Notes: generated from the sequence alone by a model not told the origin. A stretch of DNA of 14,950 bases from DBFJGL01 sp048394785 (GCA_048394785.1 DBFJGL010000003.1:1-14950), one strand, 5' to 3'. Shown: positions 1 to 7,234, numbered from the stretch's first letter. Program-made: numbers and translations.

Positions 1-1
1 G

Positions 2-79
2 AAAATAAATGCAAAACTAAGTCCCCTACGAGAAATAGTAAAGAACCGCGTGGGCTTACGCATTAAGGGTGGTTTTTAA
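2..79 (+). CDS. possible C-terminal fragment of an upstream gene
   Basis: This frame is open from the window edge to a TAA at 77-79 and reads about 25 residues, ending in the basic stretch VKNRVGLRIKGGF. The composition is protein-like, but the piece is too short to assign. A second frame is also open to position 66, so chance is a real possibility. The downstream 8-bp hairpin and the start of a new gene at 177 fit a gene ending here. No function is proposed. Confidence 0.2.
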   Translation, partial: KINAKLSPLREIVKNRVGLRIKGGF

Positions 80-90
80 TGTAAAAAAAA

Positions 91-111
91 TTTATAGGCA
101 ATACCTATAAA
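91..111. promoter_or_regulatory. 8-bp inverted repeat between the window start and the first gene
   Basis: TTTATAGG (91-98) and CCTATAAA (104-111) are perfect complements around a CAATA loop. A run of eight A lies immediately left (83-90), so read on the minus strand this is a hairpin followed by eight T, the form of an intrinsic terminator. On the plus strand there is no T tract. It may therefore stop antisense transcription or act as an operator for the gene at 177. AATAGGCA at 117-124 repeats part of the arm and loop. Confidence 0.4.
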
Positions 112-176
112 ACAACAATAGGCATTTATTTTGCAATAACATAACTACAAGATAAAACAACCATAAGGAGAAAAAG

Positions 177-470
177 ATGGAAAACAACTACAATGAAACC
201 AACACGAAGCAATGTCACAGGTGCTATTACTTTCGCGGCTACTACACGAGGGGCGAGCACAGTTTTATCCGTTCGGACGTAGGCTACTGTATTCGCAATA
301 AAGCTATAATGTCAAATAAGCATACCTGCGACTGTTGGAAATCAGGCAAACACAGGTCCGGTGTAAACAGACAATATGCGTTGGACTACCTTTGCAGAAT
401 GCTTGAAAACATTTCGGGAGCGAGGCAGATATTGGAGGAGGCGGAAAAGGAGATAAGGGAAGATGATTAA
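177..470 (+). CDS. small cysteine-rich protein, paralogue of the next gene
   Basis: A 97-residue protein of unknown function. The N-terminal half carries a Cys pattern: C-x2-C (CHRC), then GYC about 24 residues later, then CDCW. The order C-x2-C, YT, F, GYC, K, C-x2-W or C-x-W is shared with the next gene, so the two look like tandem paralogues. The spacing of the cysteines suggests a small metal-binding (zinc-ribbon-like) fold, which is inference. The C-terminal third (YALDYLCRMLENISGARQIL onward) is predicted helical and highly acidic at the end. There is no signal peptide or membrane segment. The start is supported by AAGGAG at 165-170, six bases before the ATG. Its stop overlaps the next start codon region by 8 bp, so the pair is probably co-translated. 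I do not recognise a named family. Confidence 0.8.
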   Translation: MENNYNETNTKQCHRCYYFRGYYTRGEHSFIRSDVGYCIRNKAIMSNKHTCDCWKSGKHRSGVNRQYALDYLCRMLENISGARQILEEAEKEIREDD

Positions 471-714
471 GCAGATATGCGGAAATTGCGACTGTTATCA
501 GCCGCTGTATACAAAGCTGTCGTTCAGATTTTGGGAGGAGAATTTGGGATATTGCGCGCAATGCAAAAGAGGCGTAAATAAAAACGGGCAATGTCCGTTA
601 TGGCGTAAAAAGCAGCCGCGTAAAACCGACGCCGTCGCAAGATTAAACGAAGCCGCAAGCGACTTGAAATATATAATCGATGATTACAAGCGTAACCTCA
701 AAAGCAGAGATTAA
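463..714 (+). CDS. small cysteine-rich protein, second paralogue
   Basis: An 83-residue protein of unknown function that begins inside the end of the preceding gene (8-bp overlap); a purine-rich stretch at 446-461 can serve as its ribosome binding site. The Cys layout is CGNCDC at residues 6-11, GYCAQC near 30-35, and CPLW near 44-47, matching the upstream protein position for position with little other identity. The C-terminal half (from about residue 55) is a charged, probably helical tail ending in KSRD. Six cysteines in a basic 50-residue head suggest a metal- or nucleic-acid-binding module, which is inference. Intergenic repeats begin 20 bp after the stop. The conserved overlap and pairing suggest the two proteins act together. 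Confidence 0.78.
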   Translation: MIKQICGNCDCYQPLYTKLSFRFWEENLGYCAQCKRGVNKNGQCPLWRKKQPRKTDAVARLNEAASDLKYIIDDYKRNLKSRD

Positions 715-734
715 AACCTCATAGATACGCTGAC

Positions 735-778
735 AATGTGTCACTGCGAGCGAAGCAATGTGTCACTGCGAGCGAAGC
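735..778 (+). repeat. exact 22-bp tandem duplication of the repeat 5' module
   Basis: The 22 bases at 735-756 are repeated exactly at 757-778. Each unit contains GTGTCACTGCGAGCGAAGC, the 5' arm and loop of the dispersed repeat. The first unit lacks the 3' arm and so is a truncated copy abutting the full copy that starts at 760. Confidence 0.9.
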
Positions 779-803
779 GCGGCAGTCCCCTAAACAGAAA
801 CGT
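760..803 (+). repeat. dispersed palindromic repeat, full copy, tail type A
   Basis: Begins GTGTCACTGCGAGCGAAGCG and continues with 3' arm GGCAGT, then CCCCTAAACAG and the type A tail AAACGT. The arm pair is ACTGC with GCAGT. Confidence 0.92.
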
Positions 804-814
804 ATACTCCATGC

Positions 815-850
815 ACGGCAATTCCCTAAATAGGCGACGATAACTTATAT
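815..850 (+). repeat. orphan 3' module of the repeat, tail type B
   Basis: ACGGCAATTCCCTAAATAGG followed by CGACGATAACTTATAT. It has the 3' arm and tail but no 5' arm. The CGACGATAACTTATAT tail (type B) recurs at 13115-13130, and near-identically at 12952-12968. A run of eight C (851-858) follows it. Confidence 0.8.
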
Positions 851-860
851 CCCCCCCCTC

Positions 861-904
861 CGTGTCACTGCGAGCGAAGCGCGGCAGTCCCCTAAACAGA
901 AACG
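861..904 (+). repeat. dispersed palindromic repeat, full copy, tail type A
   Basis: Same structure as the copy at 760-803, from GTGTCACTG through the CCCCTAAACAG core to AAACGT. The arm pair is ACTGC with GCAGT. Confidence 0.92.
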
Positions 905-961
905 TGCAACCTATACACGGTTTAACGTAATAATCACTCTGTTAATTAAGCGGATTATCGC

Positions 962-990
962 TTGAAAAAAGCTACCGCAAGTAGTATAAT
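962..990 (+). promoter_or_regulatory. sigma-70/SigA-type promoter of the M20 peptidase gene
   Basis: TTGAAA (962-967), a 17-bp spacer, then a consensus TATAAT (985-990). Transcription would begin near 997, about 38 bases before the ATG at 1035. Spacing and hexamers make this one of the best promoters in the window. Confidence 0.8.
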
Positions 991-1010
991 TTTATCAATA
1001 AAACTTGCGG
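975..1010. promoter_or_regulatory. inverted repeat straddling the -10 box and start site (possible operator)
   Basis: CCGCAAGT (975-982) and ACTTGCGG (1003-1010) are perfect 8-bp complements with 20 bases between. The left arm lies in the promoter spacer and the right arm in the start of the transcript, so a dimeric regulator bound here would block RNA polymerase. A weak RNA hairpin is excluded because the left arm lies upstream of the predicted start. Confidence 0.5.
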
Positions 1011-1034
1011 CGGCTTGTCCGCCAAGGAGAGAAT

Positions 1035-2522
1035 ATGTTGTCAGTCGGAGCAATAGTCGGCATTGTAATTGCGGCGGTTGTCGTGGCAATAATCGCGGCG
1101 ATGATTATCAGAACCGCGCTTAACAAACCCGTAAAAGAGAACGTCGTCAAAGCCGAACCCGTCAAGGTGGACAAAGACGCGGCGGTGCGCCATTTGCAGG
1201 AGGCGATACGCATAAAAACGGTGAGTATGGTGGAGGAATATTCCGACAACATACAGCCTTTCATCGACTACCGCGAGTGGTTGGAGAGGACTTATCCGCT
1301 CATTCACAAGCACGCCGAGCGCACGATAATAGAAGATTACAGCCTTATCTTCAAAATAAAAGGCAAAAATCCGAGTCTTAAAGGCGGTTGTTTTCTGTCG
1401 CACATAGACGTCGTGCCCGCGCCTGCGGAGGGGTGGGAACACGATCCGTTCGGCGGCGAGCTGACCGAGGACGGATACATATACGGCAGAGGCGCGCAGG
1501 ATATGAAATCGCATATGATAGCTCTGCTCGAAGCCGTGGAATATCACCTTGCAAACGGCAGGACTTTTGACAGAGATTTGTATCTGTGTTTCGGACACGA
1601 CGAGGAGCCGGGCACGTCTGTGGGCGGCGCGGCAAACATCGTCAAATATCTCAAAGAACAGGGCGTAGCTATGGAGTTCGTCGTGGACGAAGGCGGCACG
1701 GTGCTTGACGGCAAAATGCTCGGCATACCTCACACCGTCGCGCTTATCGGCGCGTGCGAAAAGGGCAACGGCGACTTGGAACTCGTCGTCAAAAAGTCGG
1801 GCGGTCACGCGTCCAACCCCAATCCGCCCACCGCTGTCGGCGTGCTGTCCGACGCAGTCAAAACCGTGGAAAGCCACCCGATGAAAACAAGATGGACGCC
1901 AATGGCAAAAGAGATGTTCAAATCGCTTGCGCCGTACGCCAACCCTGCGTTCAGATTTGTGTTCACCAACCGCGATTTGCTCAGTCCGCTCGTCAAATGG
2001 GTGCTCACCGTAGCCGCTCCCATGACAAATGCGCTCGTACGCACGACGTTTGCGCCCACGATGCTTTGGGGCTCGGACGCGAGAAACGTCATACCTATGG
2101 AGGTGCGCGCCAATATCAATTACAGAATGGTCACCGGCGAAACCGCCGACGACGTCAAGGCGTATCTCGAAAAACTGCTCAAAAAATATGTGGATAAAGG
2201 ACAGCTCGAAGTCCGTCTTCTGCAATACTCCAACCCCTCGCCCGAAGCGGACGTGCATTGTTCGGCATACGAGAATATCAGAAAGAGCGTGCTCGAAGTG
2301 TTCGACGATATAGTCGTCGCGCCTTACCCGTTCATTGCGGCGTCCGACGCGCGTTTTTACAATCCGCTCACCGACAACGTATATCGTTTCAGTCCGTTTA
2401 TCAACAGCCTTGACGACCAGGCGCGCATACACGGCAGAAACGAGCGTTTGCACGTAGACCAGCTTGAAAAAGCCATACGGTTCTTTGTCCGCTGCCTCGA
2501 AAACACAATGGACGAGAAATAA
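1035..2522 (+). CDS. membrane-anchored M20 family metallopeptidase (PM20D1/CPS1-like)
   Basis: A 495-residue zinc hydrolase of the M20 clan. The ATG at 1035 is chosen over an in-frame TTG at 1005 because AAGGAG (1024-1029) precedes it by five bases. Residues 3-27 form one hydrophobic helix followed by basic residues, so the catalytic domain is probably outside the membrane as an anchored domain. Metal-site residues are visible in order: H123-x-D125 (SHIDVVPA), D156 (GRGAQDMK), the general base/ligand pair E190-E191 (GHDEEPG), D218 (VDEGG) and H466 (IHGRNE). The long insertion and the HDEE and DEGG wording match mammalian PM20D1 and yeast carboxypeptidase S better than PepV or DapE. Those relatives cleave or form N-acyl amino acids or dipeptides; the substrate here is unknown. 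It sits alone, with its own promoter and a terminator at 2639-2668. Confidence 0.9.
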   Translation: MLSVGAIVGIVIAAVVVAIIAAMIIRTALNKPVKENVVKAEPVKVDKDAAVRHLQEAIRIKTVSMVEEYSDNIQPFIDYREWLERTYPLIHKHAERTIIEDYSLIFKIKGKNPSLKGGCFLSHIDVVPAPAEGWEHDPFGGELTEDGYIYGRGAQDMKSHMIALLEAVEYHLANGRTFDRDLYLCFGHDEEPGTSVGGAANIVKYLKEQGVAMEFVVDEGGTVLDGKMLGIPHTVALIGACEKGNGDLELVVKKSGGHASNPNPPTAVGVLSDAVKTVESHPMKTRWTPMAKEMFKSLAPYANPAFRFVFTNRDLLSPLVKWVLTVAAPMTNALVRTTFAPTMLWGSDARNVIPMEVRANINYRMVTGETADDVKAYLEKLLKKYVDKGQLEVRLLQYSNPSPEADVHCSAYENIRKSVLEVFDDIVVAPYPFIAASDARFYNPLTDNVYRFSPFINSLDDQARIHGRNERLHVDQLEKAIRFFVRCLENTMDEK

Positions 2523-2638
2523 CATTCAAACACGATAAGTGTATTTTTCGCATAAAATGCCGTTGCTTTGCTAAATGAGAGCAAAACAGGGGCGCGAAAG
2601 TTTGCGTGACGATACGCTTTGCCGCAACGCCGTAAAAT

Positions 2639-2668
2639 ACCGCCGTGCCGTAAGGGCGCGGCGGTTTT
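2639..2668 (+). terminator. intrinsic terminator after the M20 peptidase gene
   Basis: ACCGCCGTGCC (2639-2649) pairs with GGCGCGGCGGT (2655-2665) over a GTAAG loop, with one U-G wobble, and TTTT ends it. It lies 117 bases after the peptidase stop and before the promoter of the next gene. The rest of 2523-2816 shows nothing else apart from that promoter. Confidence 0.75.
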
Positions 2669-2750
2669 GCGTTAAAGTGACGGTTTGATGTGGTGTTGAG
2701 CAAACTTGCATACAACAGTTAGTATTTCCGCATATTTTTTACATAATAAG

Positions 2751-2779
2751 TTGTTTTTCGACAATGTTCGTGTTAGAAT
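2751..2779 (+). promoter_or_regulatory. extended -10 promoter of the DUF4364 gene
   Basis: TTGTTT (2751-2756), 17-bp spacer, TAGAAT (2774-2779) preceded by TGT, that is TGn-TAGAAT, an extended -10. Start expected near 2786, about 31 bases before the ATG. Confidence 0.65.
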
Positions 2780-2816
2780 TTGTTTCCTTGCTTAGTAGAT
2801 TTTAGAGGAGGCAGAT

Positions 2817-3356
2817 ATGGGCGTTATCGAAGATGGCATCAAACCGCTTATGGACAGCAAAGTTCAAAAGCTGATAATACTTTTCGTGTTCGATAAGATG
2901 GCGATACCTCTGTCCGAGGCAACCTTGCTCGACGTCTGTACTTCCGACAATAATTGGCTTACTTATATGGAGTGCAAGCAATATCTTGCCGAACTCATCG
3001 ATACAAATCTCGTATATCGCGTGCCCAAGACGGACAATCTCAACATCACTCAGGACGGAGTAAGCTGTCTTGCGCTGTTTTTCACGCGCATACCCGCGTC
3101 CGTTCGCGACGACATAACAAATTATACGCGCGAGAACCGTATGCGTTTCAAAAAGCGTCAGTCCTATTTTTGCGATTATTCCAAAAACGCGGACGGAACG
3201 TATACCGTACTTATGCGCATCAACAACGACAGCTCCACTCTTATGGAGTTGAAAATGGTGGTTGCAAACCGTCAGGTTGCAAAATTCATTTACAAGAATT
3301 GGGTGGACAAAGCGTCGTCGACTTACGCTATTTTGCACGACACCTTGCTCGACTGA
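2817..3356 (+). CDS. DUF4364 family protein (winged-helix-like)
   Basis: A 179-residue soluble protein that I place in DUF4364, a family found in Clostridia and relatives, from the pattern KLIILFVFDKM near residues 18-28, the YLAELIDTNLVYR segment near 60-72, and the central ITQDGVSCLALFFTRIPASV. The N-terminal 90 residues resemble a PadR/MarR-like winged helix, in which YLAELIDTNLV would be a recognition-type helix followed by a wing; the C-terminal half is a beta-rich domain ending in a helix. A DNA-binding or regulatory role is inference. The start is set by AGAGGAGG at 2804-2811. It is monocistronic, with its own promoter and a strong terminator (3429-3460) before pckG. Confidence 0.85.
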   Translation: MGVIEDGIKPLMDSKVQKLIILFVFDKMAIPLSEATLLDVCTSDNNWLTYMECKQYLAELIDTNLVYRVPKTDNLNITQDGVSCLALFFTRIPASVRDDITNYTRENRMRFKKRQSYFCDYSKNADGTYTVLMRINNDSSTLMELKMVVANRQVAKFIYKNWVDKASSTYAILHDTLLD

Positions 3357-3428
3357 TTTTGAAAACAGCCGCATAGAATGCTCAAAAATACAAAACAGAG
3401 CGGGCAAACGCCGCCGAGTGAAAGACAG

Positions 3429-3460
3429 AACGCCGCATACTTGCGGCGTTAAAATTTTTT
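3429..3460 (+). terminator. intrinsic terminator after the DUF4364 gene
   Basis: AACGCCGCA (3429-3437) and TGCGGCGTT (3442-3450) form a perfect 9-bp stem with a TACT loop, followed by AAAATTTTTT (T run 3455-3460). It lies 72 bases after the stop codon. Confidence 0.75.
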
Positions 3461-3463
3461 AAC

Positions 3464-3515
3464 GTTTTCAAAACGGCACACATTTATGTTTATAAGTTGA
3501 CTTGAAAACCGTTTT
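3464..3515. promoter_or_regulatory. nested inverted repeats flanking the pckG -35 region
   Basis: GTTTTCAA (3464-3471) matches TTGAAAAC (3502-3509), and the overlapping AAAACGG (3470-3476) matches CCGTTTT (3509-3515). The right half-sites lie in the promoter spacer, so this could be a regulator binding site. The AT-rich arms lower the certainty. Confidence 0.4.
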
Positions 3516-3525
3516 ATTGTATCAT
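3497..3525 (+). promoter_or_regulatory. promoter of pckG
   Basis: TTGACT (3497-3502), 17-bp spacer, TATCAT (3520-3525). Transcription would begin near 3532, leaving a leader of about 66 bases that contains a palindrome at 3537-3554. Confidence 0.75.
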
Positions 3526-3536
3526 ATCAAACAGCG

Positions 3537-3554
3537 CAGTATATAAATATACTG
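3537..3554. promoter_or_regulatory. palindrome just after the pckG start site (operator candidate)
   Basis: CAGTATAT-AA-ATATACTG: 8-bp perfect arms separated by two bases. It lies about +6 to +23 from the predicted start, a usual place for a repressor operator. Fits control of gluconeogenesis, but the protein that would bind is not identifiable here. Confidence 0.5.
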
Positions 3555-3597
3555 TATATCAAGAAATAATTTGTGTGTAACACATACGGAGGTTAAT

Positions 3598-5367
3598 ATG
3601 ACATTTCAAAGCAAAGGCGTTGAAAAATTCGTAAACGAGAGCATCGAGCTTTGCAAGCCCGATAAAGTCGTACTCATCGACGGCAGCAACGAGCAGCTTG
3701 AAGCGTTGCGCGCGGAGGCTTGCTCCACGGGCGAAATGATAAAGCTCAATCAGGACGTGCTTCCCGGTTGCTATCTGCACCGCACCGCAGTCAATGACGT
3801 CGCTCGCGTCGAGGGCAGAACCTTTATCTGCACGGACAAAAAGGAAACCGCAGGTCCCACCAACAATTGGATGCAGAAAGACGAGGCGTACGCTATGCTC
3901 AAAGGCATTTACGACGGAGCCATGAAGGGCAGAACGATGTACATCATTCCTTATTCTATGGGCGCGGTAGGTTCCCCCTTCTCCAAAATCGGCATTGAGC
4001 TGACCGACTCCATTTACGTCGTGCTTAATATGGTTATAATGACGCGCGTGGGACAAAACGTGCTCGACCAACTCGGCGCAAGCGACGATTTCGTCCGCGG
4101 TCTGCACGCAAAAGCGGACATCGACGAGGAAAAGAGATATATCTGCCAATTCCCCGAAGACAACACCATTATGTCCGTCAACAGCGGTTACGGCGGAAAC
4201 GTGCTTCTCGGCAAGAAGTGCTTTGCGTTGAGAATAGCGTCCTACCAAGGCTGGCAGGAAGGCTGGCTTGCGGAGCATATGCTCATACTCGGCGTCGAGA
4301 AACCCAACGGCGAAACCAAATATATTGCGGCGGCGTTCCCGTCCGCGTGCGGCAAAACCAACCTCGCAATGCTCATTCCTCCCAAGGAATTTGCGGATAA
4401 GGGTTACAAAGTGTTCACCGTCGGCGACGACATCGCGTGGATAAGAGTGGGCGCAGACGGCAGACTTTACGCCATCAACCCCGAAAACGGCTTCTTCGGC
4501 GTAGCCCCCGGCACCAACGCCAAGTCCAACCCCAACGCGCTTGCGGCGACAAGAAAGAACACCATTTTCACCAACGTCGTACACAACCTCGAAAACAACA
4601 CCGTGTGGTGGGAAGGTCTTGACAAAAATCCTCCCGAAAACGCAACCGATTGGAAGGGCAATCCCTGGACGGCGGAAGACAGAGCAAACGGCATAAAGGG
4701 CGCTCATCCCAACTCCCGTTTCACGGCTCCCGCAATCAACTGCCCCTGCATTTCTTCCGAGTTTGAAAATCCTCAGGGAGTACCCCTCGACGCAATCGTG
4801 TTCGGCGGCAGACGCGCAAAGACGGCTCCGTTGGTATACGAGGCAAGAGATTGGAACCACGGCGTGTTCGTAGGCTCCATAATGGCTTCCGAAACGACCG
4901 CGGCGGCAAGCGGCGCGGTGGGCGTTGTAAGACGCGACCCGATGGCAATGCTTCCCTTCTGCGGTTATCATATGGGCGACTACTTCAAGCATTGGATTGA
5001 GATGGGCGACAAGGTTGCCAAGAAACCCAAGTTCTTCAACGTCAACTGGTTCCGCACCGACGAGGACGGCAACTTCCTGTGGCCGGGCTTCGGCGACAAT
5101 ATGAGAGTTCTGGATTGGATTCTGCGCCGTACCGAAGGCACCGCAGACGCAGTCGAAACCCCCATCGGATACGTTCCCGACCCCGCCGACATCAACCTCA
5201 ACGGCACCGACCTTACCGAGGCTGACATCGTAAACCTGCTCACCGTGGACAAGGAACTGTGGTCCGACGACGCAAACGGAATTGCGGAGTTCTACAAGAA
5301 GATTGGCGACAAGCTTCCCGAAGAACTCGGAAAAGAGCTCGATACTCTTAAAAACAACCTCAAATAA
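3598..5367 (+). CDS. pckG: phosphoenolpyruvate carboxykinase (GTP)
   Basis: A 589-residue cytosolic enzyme that converts oxaloacetate and GTP to PEP, CO2 and GDP; in fermenters it often runs in the carboxylating direction. The GTP-type family is shown by the P-loop FPSACGKTNLAML with the reactive C251 and K253-T254, the metal-binding kinase-2 motif VGDDIAW (D277, D278), GVAPGTNAKSNPNA for the nucleotide base and phosphates, and the C-terminal NVNWFRTDEDGNFLWPGFGDN. The early YSMGAVGSPFSKIGIELTDS segment is also typical. Length matches the roughly 600-residue GTP family rather than the 530-residue ATP family. The ATG at 3598 follows GGAGGT (3588-3593); an in-frame TTG at 3571 has no such site. 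It has its own promoter and a possible operator in the leader. A hairpin lies between it and the acyl-CoA synthetase gene. Confidence 0.97.
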   Translation: MTFQSKGVEKFVNESIELCKPDKVVLIDGSNEQLEALRAEACSTGEMIKLNQDVLPGCYLHRTAVNDVARVEGRTFICTDKKETAGPTNNWMQKDEAYAMLKGIYDGAMKGRTMYIIPYSMGAVGSPFSKIGIELTDSIYVVLNMVIMTRVGQNVLDQLGASDDFVRGLHAKADIDEEKRYICQFPEDNTIMSVNSGYGGNVLLGKKCFALRIASYQGWQEGWLAEHMLILGVEKPNGETKYIAAAFPSACGKTNLAMLIPPKEFADKGYKVFTVGDDIAWIRVGADGRLYAINPENGFFGVAPGTNAKSNPNALAATRKNTIFTNVVHNLENNTVWWEGLDKNPPENATDWKGNPWTAEDRANGIKGAHPNSRFTAPAINCPCISSEFENPQGVPLDAIVFGGRRAKTAPLVYEARDWNHGVFVGSIMASETTAAASGAVGVVRRDPMAMLPFCGYHMGDYFKHWIEMGDKVAKKPKFFNVNWFRTDEDGNFLWPGFGDNMRVLDWILRRTEGTADAVETPIGYVPDPADINLNGTDLTEADIVNLLTVDKELWSDDANGIAEFYKKIGDKLPEELGKELDTLKNNLK

Positions 5368-5406
5368 TAACACATATAAACACTGTAAACGACATACGGT
5401 AAAAGT

Positions 5407-5433
5407 TCAAAAGGCTGCTTGTCAGCCTTTTGA
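5407..5433 (+). terminator. hairpin between pckG and the acyl-CoA synthetase gene (weak terminator or attenuator)
   Basis: TCAAAAGGCTG (5407-5417) and CAGCCTTTTGA (5423-5433) form a perfect 11-bp stem with a CTTGT loop, but only GCATTAAATT follows, without a good U tract. No promoter is evident before the next gene, so partial readthrough from pckG is likely. Confidence 0.55.
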
Positions 5434-5460
5434 GCATTAAATTGCAAAGAGATATAGCCG

Positions 5461-7110
5461 ATGAAACTGTACGAAAAATTTTTGACGGAAGAAATAGACG
5501 GCGACGGCAAGCTCAAAGGCGTGCGCTTCCACGCTCCCGAGGACTTCAACTTCGGGTTCGACGTGGTTGACGCCATCGGAAAGGAGCAGCCCGAGCGCAG
5601 GGCGATGATTTGGATTTCAAACGACGGCGAGGAGCGAATTTTCACTTTCGGCGATATTATGGAGTTGTCAAATCAGGCGGCAAACTACTTTCTTTCGCTC
5701 GGCATACGCAAGGGGGATAGGGTAATGCTTGTTTTGCGGCGTCATTGGGAGTTTTGGACTGCCATTGTCGCGCTACACAAAATAGGCGCGATCGTCATAC
5801 CCGCCACCGACCAGTTAAAGGAAAAGGATTTCGTATACAGGTTCGAGGCGGCGGGCGTCAAGGCGATTATGTGCACCGCCACGGGCAGCGTCCTTCACGA
5901 GGCGGACGCCGCTGCCGCGAGATGTTCGGGCGTGACTGTCAAAATCGTCGCAAACGGAAAAGCGGACGGCTGGCACTGTTTTACAGACGAAAGCGCGGCG
6001 TTCTCAAAAGTTTACGAGCGTCCGACTGACGGTACCGCGCCAAAACGCGACGAGCTGATGCTGATGTACTTTACGTCGGGTACGACCGCTTATCCCAAGA
6101 TTGCGGCGCACGAACACACTTACGCGCTCAGCCACTTCATCACCGCAAAATGGTGGCACAACGTCGACAGCGACGGCGTGCATTTCACCGTTGCGGAAAC
6201 GGGCTGGGGCAAAGCGGTGTGGGGCAAGCTGTACGGACAGTGGTTGCTCGGCGGTTGCGTGTTCACCTACGATTTCGAGAGGTTCGAGCAGGAAAAAGTG
6301 CTCGATATGATTGCAAAATATCGCATAACCACGTTCTGCGCGCCGCCCACGATATACCGTTTTATGATAAAAGCGGACTTGTCCAAGCATGATTTGAGCT
6401 CGCTCAAATACATTACTACCGCCGGCGAGGCGTTGAACCCCGAGGTGTACAATCAGCTTAAAGCGGCGACGGGACTCAGCATAATGGAAGGCTTCGGACA
6501 GACCGAAACCACGCTCACAATCGCAAATCTCACGGGTATGACTCCCAAACTCGGCAGTATGGGCAAACCCACTCCGATTTACAAACTGCTGCTTGCCGAC
6601 GCCGACGGAAAGGAAGTTCCTATGGGCGAAGTGGGCGAAATCTGCGTCGATATTTCCAAGGGCAGACCGTACGGACTGTTCAGAGAATATTACAACAACC
6701 CCGAGGAAACGGCAAACACAATGCACGACGGACTTTATCACACCGGCGATATGGCTTGGTGCGACGAAGAAGGGTATATGTTCTTTGTCGGGCGCACGGA
6801 CGACATAATCAAGTCCAGCGGATACCGCATCGGACCTTTTGAAATAGAAAGCGTGCTTATGGAGCACCCCTCGGTAGTGGAATGCGCGGTCACGGGCGTA
6901 CCCGACCCCGTCAGGGGACAGGTTGTAAAGGCAACAATCGTACTCGCAAAAGGTTACGAAGGCACGGACGAACTTAAAAAGGAAATTCAGACCTACGTCA
7001 AAGAAGCCACCGCGCCGTACAAATATCCGCGCGTAATCAATTTTGTGGACGAGCTCCCCAAGACGATTTCGGGCAAAATCCGCCGCACGGAACTCCGCAA
7101 AAACGACTGA
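5461..7110 (+). CDS. AMP-forming acyl-CoA synthetase, medium-chain (MACS/ACSM) type
   Basis: A 549-residue enzyme of the ANL superfamily that activates a carboxylate with ATP to an acyl-adenylate and transfers it to CoA. Visible core motifs: the phosphate loop TSGTTAYPK (residues 205-213, with Ala where Gly is common), EGFGQTET for adenine binding, YHTGDMAW with the ribose-binding Asp, the hinge GRTDDIIKSSGYRIGPFEIE, and the catalytic K539 in PKTISGKIRR. The phrasing TGWGKAVWGKLYGQWLLG is typical of the MACS branch, which prefers propionate to medium or branched acids rather than acetate; substrate is inference. The start follows a weak AAAGAG site eight bases upstream. It lies 93 bp after pckG in the same direction, with an imperfect terminator between, so the two may be partly co-expressed. 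Confidence 0.9.
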   Translation: MKLYEKFLTEEIDGDGKLKGVRFHAPEDFNFGFDVVDAIGKEQPERRAMIWISNDGEERIFTFGDIMELSNQAANYFLSLGIRKGDRVMLVLRRHWEFWTAIVALHKIGAIVIPATDQLKEKDFVYRFEAAGVKAIMCTATGSVLHEADAAAARCSGVTVKIVANGKADGWHCFTDESAAFSKVYERPTDGTAPKRDELMLMYFTSGTTAYPKIAAHEHTYALSHFITAKWWHNVDSDGVHFTVAETGWGKAVWGKLYGQWLLGGCVFTYDFERFEQEKVLDMIAKYRITTFCAPPTIYRFMIKADLSKHDLSSLKYITTAGEALNPEVYNQLKAATGLSIMEGFGQTETTLTIANLTGMTPKLGSMGKPTPIYKLLLADADGKEVPMGEVGEICVDISKGRPYGLFREYYNNPEETANTMHDGLYHTGDMAWCDEEGYMFFVGRTDDIIKSSGYRIGPFEIESVLMEHPSVVECAVTGVPDPVRGQVVKATIVLAKGYEGTDELKKEIQTYVKEATAPYKYPRVINFVDELPKTISGKIRRTELRKND

Positions 7111-7180
7111 AAACAGCATTTTCGGGGACAAAACAGCATATAATACAGTCCGCTGTTCCTCGCAATTATGCCGTCATCAA

Positions 7181-7234
7181 CGTGTCACTGCGAGCATTGC
7201 CTGCAATGCGCGGCAGTCCCCTAAGCAGAGGTGT
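7181..7234 (+). repeat. dispersed palindromic repeat with inner perfect hairpin
   Basis: 5' arm CACTGCGA, an inner loop that is itself a perfect hairpin (GCATTGC-CT-GCAATGC), then GGCAGTCCCCTAAGCAGAGG. The arm pair is ACTGC with GCAGT. The same inner hairpin recurs at 13157-13172. Confidence 0.9.

Noticed and set aside
1041..2525. Long minus-strand open frame opposite the M20 peptidase gene
   Set aside because: It is the antisense shadow of a gene with clear zinc-site motifs; the translation is rich in His, Arg, Val and Phe without recognisable motifs and has no ribosome binding site.
3559..5373. 604-codon minus-strand open frame opposite pckG
   Set aside because: pckG has all family motifs; the antisense frame is a product of codon bias (few stops in that frame) and shows no domains.
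6004..7131. Minus-strand open frame opposite the acyl-CoA synthetase gene
   Set aside because: Shadow of a gene with complete ANL motifs; no start signal.
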